A stretch of DNA of 31,481 bases from Owenia fusiformis. Lineage: Eukaryota > Annelida > Polychaeta > Sabellida > Oweniidae. Location of the stretch: positions 33,609,259 through 33,640,739 of the forward strand of contig CAIIXF020000009.1 of assembly GCA_903813345.2 (NCBI GenBank), read 5' to 3'. The position numbers were made by a program, and so were the translations under genes. Shown piece after piece: positions 29,345-31,481 of this stretch (positions are counted from its first letter, which is position 1; each line of letters starts with the position of its first letter). Below the pieces are notes generated by a model. The model saw only the letters and a program-made list of their open reading frames with translations. It ran no database searches and was not told the origin of the DNA.

Positions 29345-29700
29345 TAACGAGCTAAGAGTTGCCTCGTTACGAGCCTCATACGGGCAAGTACGTGGGTCAA
29401 AAGTCACGGGTTCTTACAGGTTCTTGACAGGCCGTCACTTGAGCTTGGAAATAATGAGCTATTATGGGCCTTGTTACGATCTACGTACAGGTAAGTACAT
29501 GGGTCGAAAATTACCAAGGGCAAGTACATGGGTCGGAAATGACGTTTTCTAACGGGCCTTGTAACAAGCCAGTATGAGGCTCGGAATTTACGAGCAATTA
29601 CAGGACTCGTTACTAGACCCGTACAAGGTTGTACAGAGCCTGTTGAGGGGACGGGGCTCGTACAAACTCGTATGGGCCCCAGTGTAATTTTGCTGTGTAT
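29345..29700. repeat. GC-rich patch of degenerate ACGAGCC / AAGTACATGGGTC repeats
   Basis: About 350 bases much richer in G+C and CpG than the flanks. Recurring words include AAGTACRTGGGTC (three times), GGGCCTTGT-AC (twice), CTCGTTAC (twice) and GGCTCGTAC/CTCGTATGGGCC, some in both orientations. The open plus-strand frame across it (29289-29552) shows no similarity that I know. It looks like a mobile element made of degenerate short repeats, with undefined ends. Confidence 0.6.
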
Positions 29701-29933
29701 GGGATGACCCTGTCAATGTACCTGTTGTGATTAATCATAAATTTTTTTATTGTCAAACGAATAAACCAAGGTTTTAAAGAATAATAGCATTGCATCAATG
29801 GAGATTTGGCCCAAGCTTTTTAAAAAGTCATGTAAAATGATTTAAATGACATAACTGTATATTCTTATTGTGGAAAACTTTTCACTGAATTCAAATATGA
29901 TATTAAAAAGAAAAAATCTGCAAATCTCTTTAA

Positions 29934-30782
29934 CACCCTATGCAGACAGAGCCTGTGGGAAATATTGGGTGGGGAGCAAATGAGCGGAGGGTGCGGAGCT
30001 AACGGTCATTTTTTAATTTAAATTTGGGATATTTCTGAAACTAAGCTGTTTTGGGACTTCAAATATACCAAGATATGTGTATTTGACACCAAATATCAAT
30101 ACAATTGTGAATATAGTAGCGCAATTCATTCTATAGCGACGCAGTGTGCCTTAAACCTTTCCCAGACCTATATATTTTGAAATTATCCTTTTAATACTGA
30201 GTCCCCAGCATTCATAAAAAATGGTGTTCAAGGTGCACTATCTTTACAAATTATTTTTGCATCTTGGAAGCCAGGCAGTATCTATGTGATTTTATAAAAA
30301 TTCGGAAATTTTTTCAGATATGAGCCCCCTCTAAATATTGGGTGCGGAGCAGCTCCATAAACGTAGCTCCGCACCCAATATTTAGAGGGGCTCATATCTG
30401 AAGAACATTTCCGAATTTTTATAAAATCACACAGATACTGCCTGGCTTCCAAGATGCAAAAATAATTTGCATGGGTAGTGTATCTTGAACACCATTTTTT
30501 ATGAATACTTGGGACGCAGTATTAAAAGGATAGTCTCAAAATATATAGGTCTGGGAAATGTTTAAGGCATACTGCGTCGCTGTAAAATGAATTGCGCTAC
30601 TATTTTCACAATTTTATTGATATTTGGTGTCAAATACACATATCTTGGTATATTTGAAGTCCCAAAACGGCTTAGTTTCAGAAATATCCCAATTTTAAAT
30701 TCAAAAATGACCGTTAGCTCCGCACCCTCCGCTCATTTGCGCCGCACCCAATATTTCCCACAGGCTCTGTCTGCATAGGGTG
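29934..30782. mobile_element. 849-bp near-perfect palindrome with TTTAA target duplication
   Basis: The two halves are reverse complements along essentially their full length (about 420 bases per arm), with the centre near 30352-30358. Outer ends are CACCCTATGCAGACAGAGCC and its exact inverse. TTTAA abuts both ends (29929-29933 and 30783-30787). Arms differ at scattered positions by eye. There is no coding capacity beyond accidental frames. It is a foldback-type non-autonomous element; a transcript across it would form a very long hairpin. Confidence 0.92.
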
Positions 30783-30875
30783 TTTAAATCACATGAAAAA
30801 ATGAGAATTAGCGAGATTTCAAAGCTGTATGGAAACTCCTCTATTCTGAAACATTTATAGATTCCAAAATTATTT

Positions 30876-31481
30876 TACTATAGTTTTTATTAGCTCACAT
30901 GGTGAGCTTTTGCAATCACTCACTTGTCCGTCTGTCTGTCCGTCCGTCCGTCCGTCCGTCCGTCCGTCCGTCTGTCTGTCCGTCCGTCAACAATAGTGGC
31001 ACGTTTTAAAACCTCTGTCGATAGGATTCCTGTTTTAAGTTATTTCTGTTCAAGATCAATACAGAAAAGTCCCCTATGACTCCTGGTTCAAAAGCTCGCC
31101 TATTTTCAAAATGGCCGTCACTTTTGTCTCGCGAAATTCACTTTTGACCCATTTCCTTTAAAACCTCTGTCGATAGGATTCCTGTAATTTTACTATAGTT
31201 TTTATTAGCTCACATGGTGAGCTTTTGCAATCACTCACTTGTCCGTCTGTCTGTCCGTCCGTCTGTCCGTCCGTCTGTCCATTCGTCCGTCAACAATAGT
31301 GGCACGTTTTAAAACCTCTGTCGATAGGATTCCTGTTTTAAGTTATTTCTGTTCAAGATCAATACAGAAAAGTCCCCTATGACTCCTGGTTCAAAAGCTC
31401 GCCTATTTTCAAAATGGCCGTCACTTTTGTCTCGCGAAATTCACTTTTGACCCATTTCCTTTAAAACCTCTGTCGATAGGA
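30876..31481 (+). repeat. 315-bp tandem repeat with CCGT tract, running off the right edge
   Basis: Two copies with a period of 315 bases (TAGCTCACATGGTGAGCTTT at 30891 and again at 31206), nearly identical outside the (CCGT/CTGT)n tract, which differs in length and composition. Each unit starts near TTTTACTATAGTTTTTATTA, includes the 18-base imperfect palindrome around GCTCACATGGTGAGC, then the tetranucleotide tract, and contains AACCTCTGTCGATAGGATTC twice. The second copy is cut by the end of the window, so the number of units is unknown. Confidence 0.93.

Noticed and set aside
29289-29552. Plus-strand open frame of 87 codons in the GC-rich patch
   Set aside because: The translation repeats short words from the degenerate repeats and matches no known family.
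18637-31481. Regularly spaced repeats that might suggest a CRISPR array
   Set aside because: Units of about 140 and 315 bases and tetranucleotide tracts are eukaryotic tandem repeats; there are no 24-40-base identical repeats with unique spacers and the genes are intron-containing.

Overview
The window is nuclear DNA from an animal: AT-rich (roughly two-thirds A+T by eye), with genes split by GT-AG introns and many short non-autonomous mobile elements. Lophotrochozoan-type repeats (short tandem units joined to ACGG/CCGT tetranucleotide tracts, many hAT-, mariner- and TTAA-type miniature elements), a SUEL-lectin surface protein and loosely packed genes suggest a marine lophotrochozoan such as a mollusc or brachiopod. 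That assignment is an inference; no marker gene fixes the taxon.

Four protein-coding loci can be read. (1) POLD2, the second subunit of DNA polymerase delta, lies on the minus strand. Five consecutive exons (23099 down to 6381) join in frame to give the N-terminal 269 residues; the remaining C-terminal exons were not found and probably lie to the left of the window. (2) A complete five-exon gene on the plus strand (10960-15509, 844 residues) sits inside POLD2 intron 2. It encodes a signal peptide, a SUEL-type lectin domain, a second cysteine-containing (CUB-like) domain, a Thr-rich mucin stalk, one membrane helix and a 404-residue acidic tail carrying five FxNPxY-like motifs. A decayed copy of its 3' end follows at 16775-17749. 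(3) DGKE, diacylglycerol kinase epsilon, lies on the plus strand. Its first coding exon and the exon carrying GGDGT (24119-25162) are present and the rest is missing. It is divergent from POLD2, with about 1 kb between them and E2F- and ETS-like sites on the POLD2 side. (4) The 3' half of an SLCO/OATP organic anion transporter lies on the minus strand (29061 down to 25842, five exons), including the Kazal-like extracellular loop and the last membrane helices.

Repeats fill much of the rest. A 2.5-kb inverted-repeat element (19805-22311) has an 810-bp long-TIR element inside it that is flanked by a perfect 9-bp duplication. Two copies of a tandem-core element lie in opposite orientation (18637-19798 and 26563-27587). 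An 849-bp near-perfect palindrome lies at 29934-30782, and several miniature elements with recognisable ends occupy introns. The right edge is a 315-bp tandem repeat that runs off the window. Positions 1-6380 hold no gene I can support, only repeats and AT-rich sequence.

The genes do not form a pathway. POLD2 is a replication factor, DGKE a lipid kinase, the SLCO gene a membrane transporter, and the nested gene looks like an endocytic or signalling surface receptor. The nested receptor and its partial duplicate are the least familiar part of the window.
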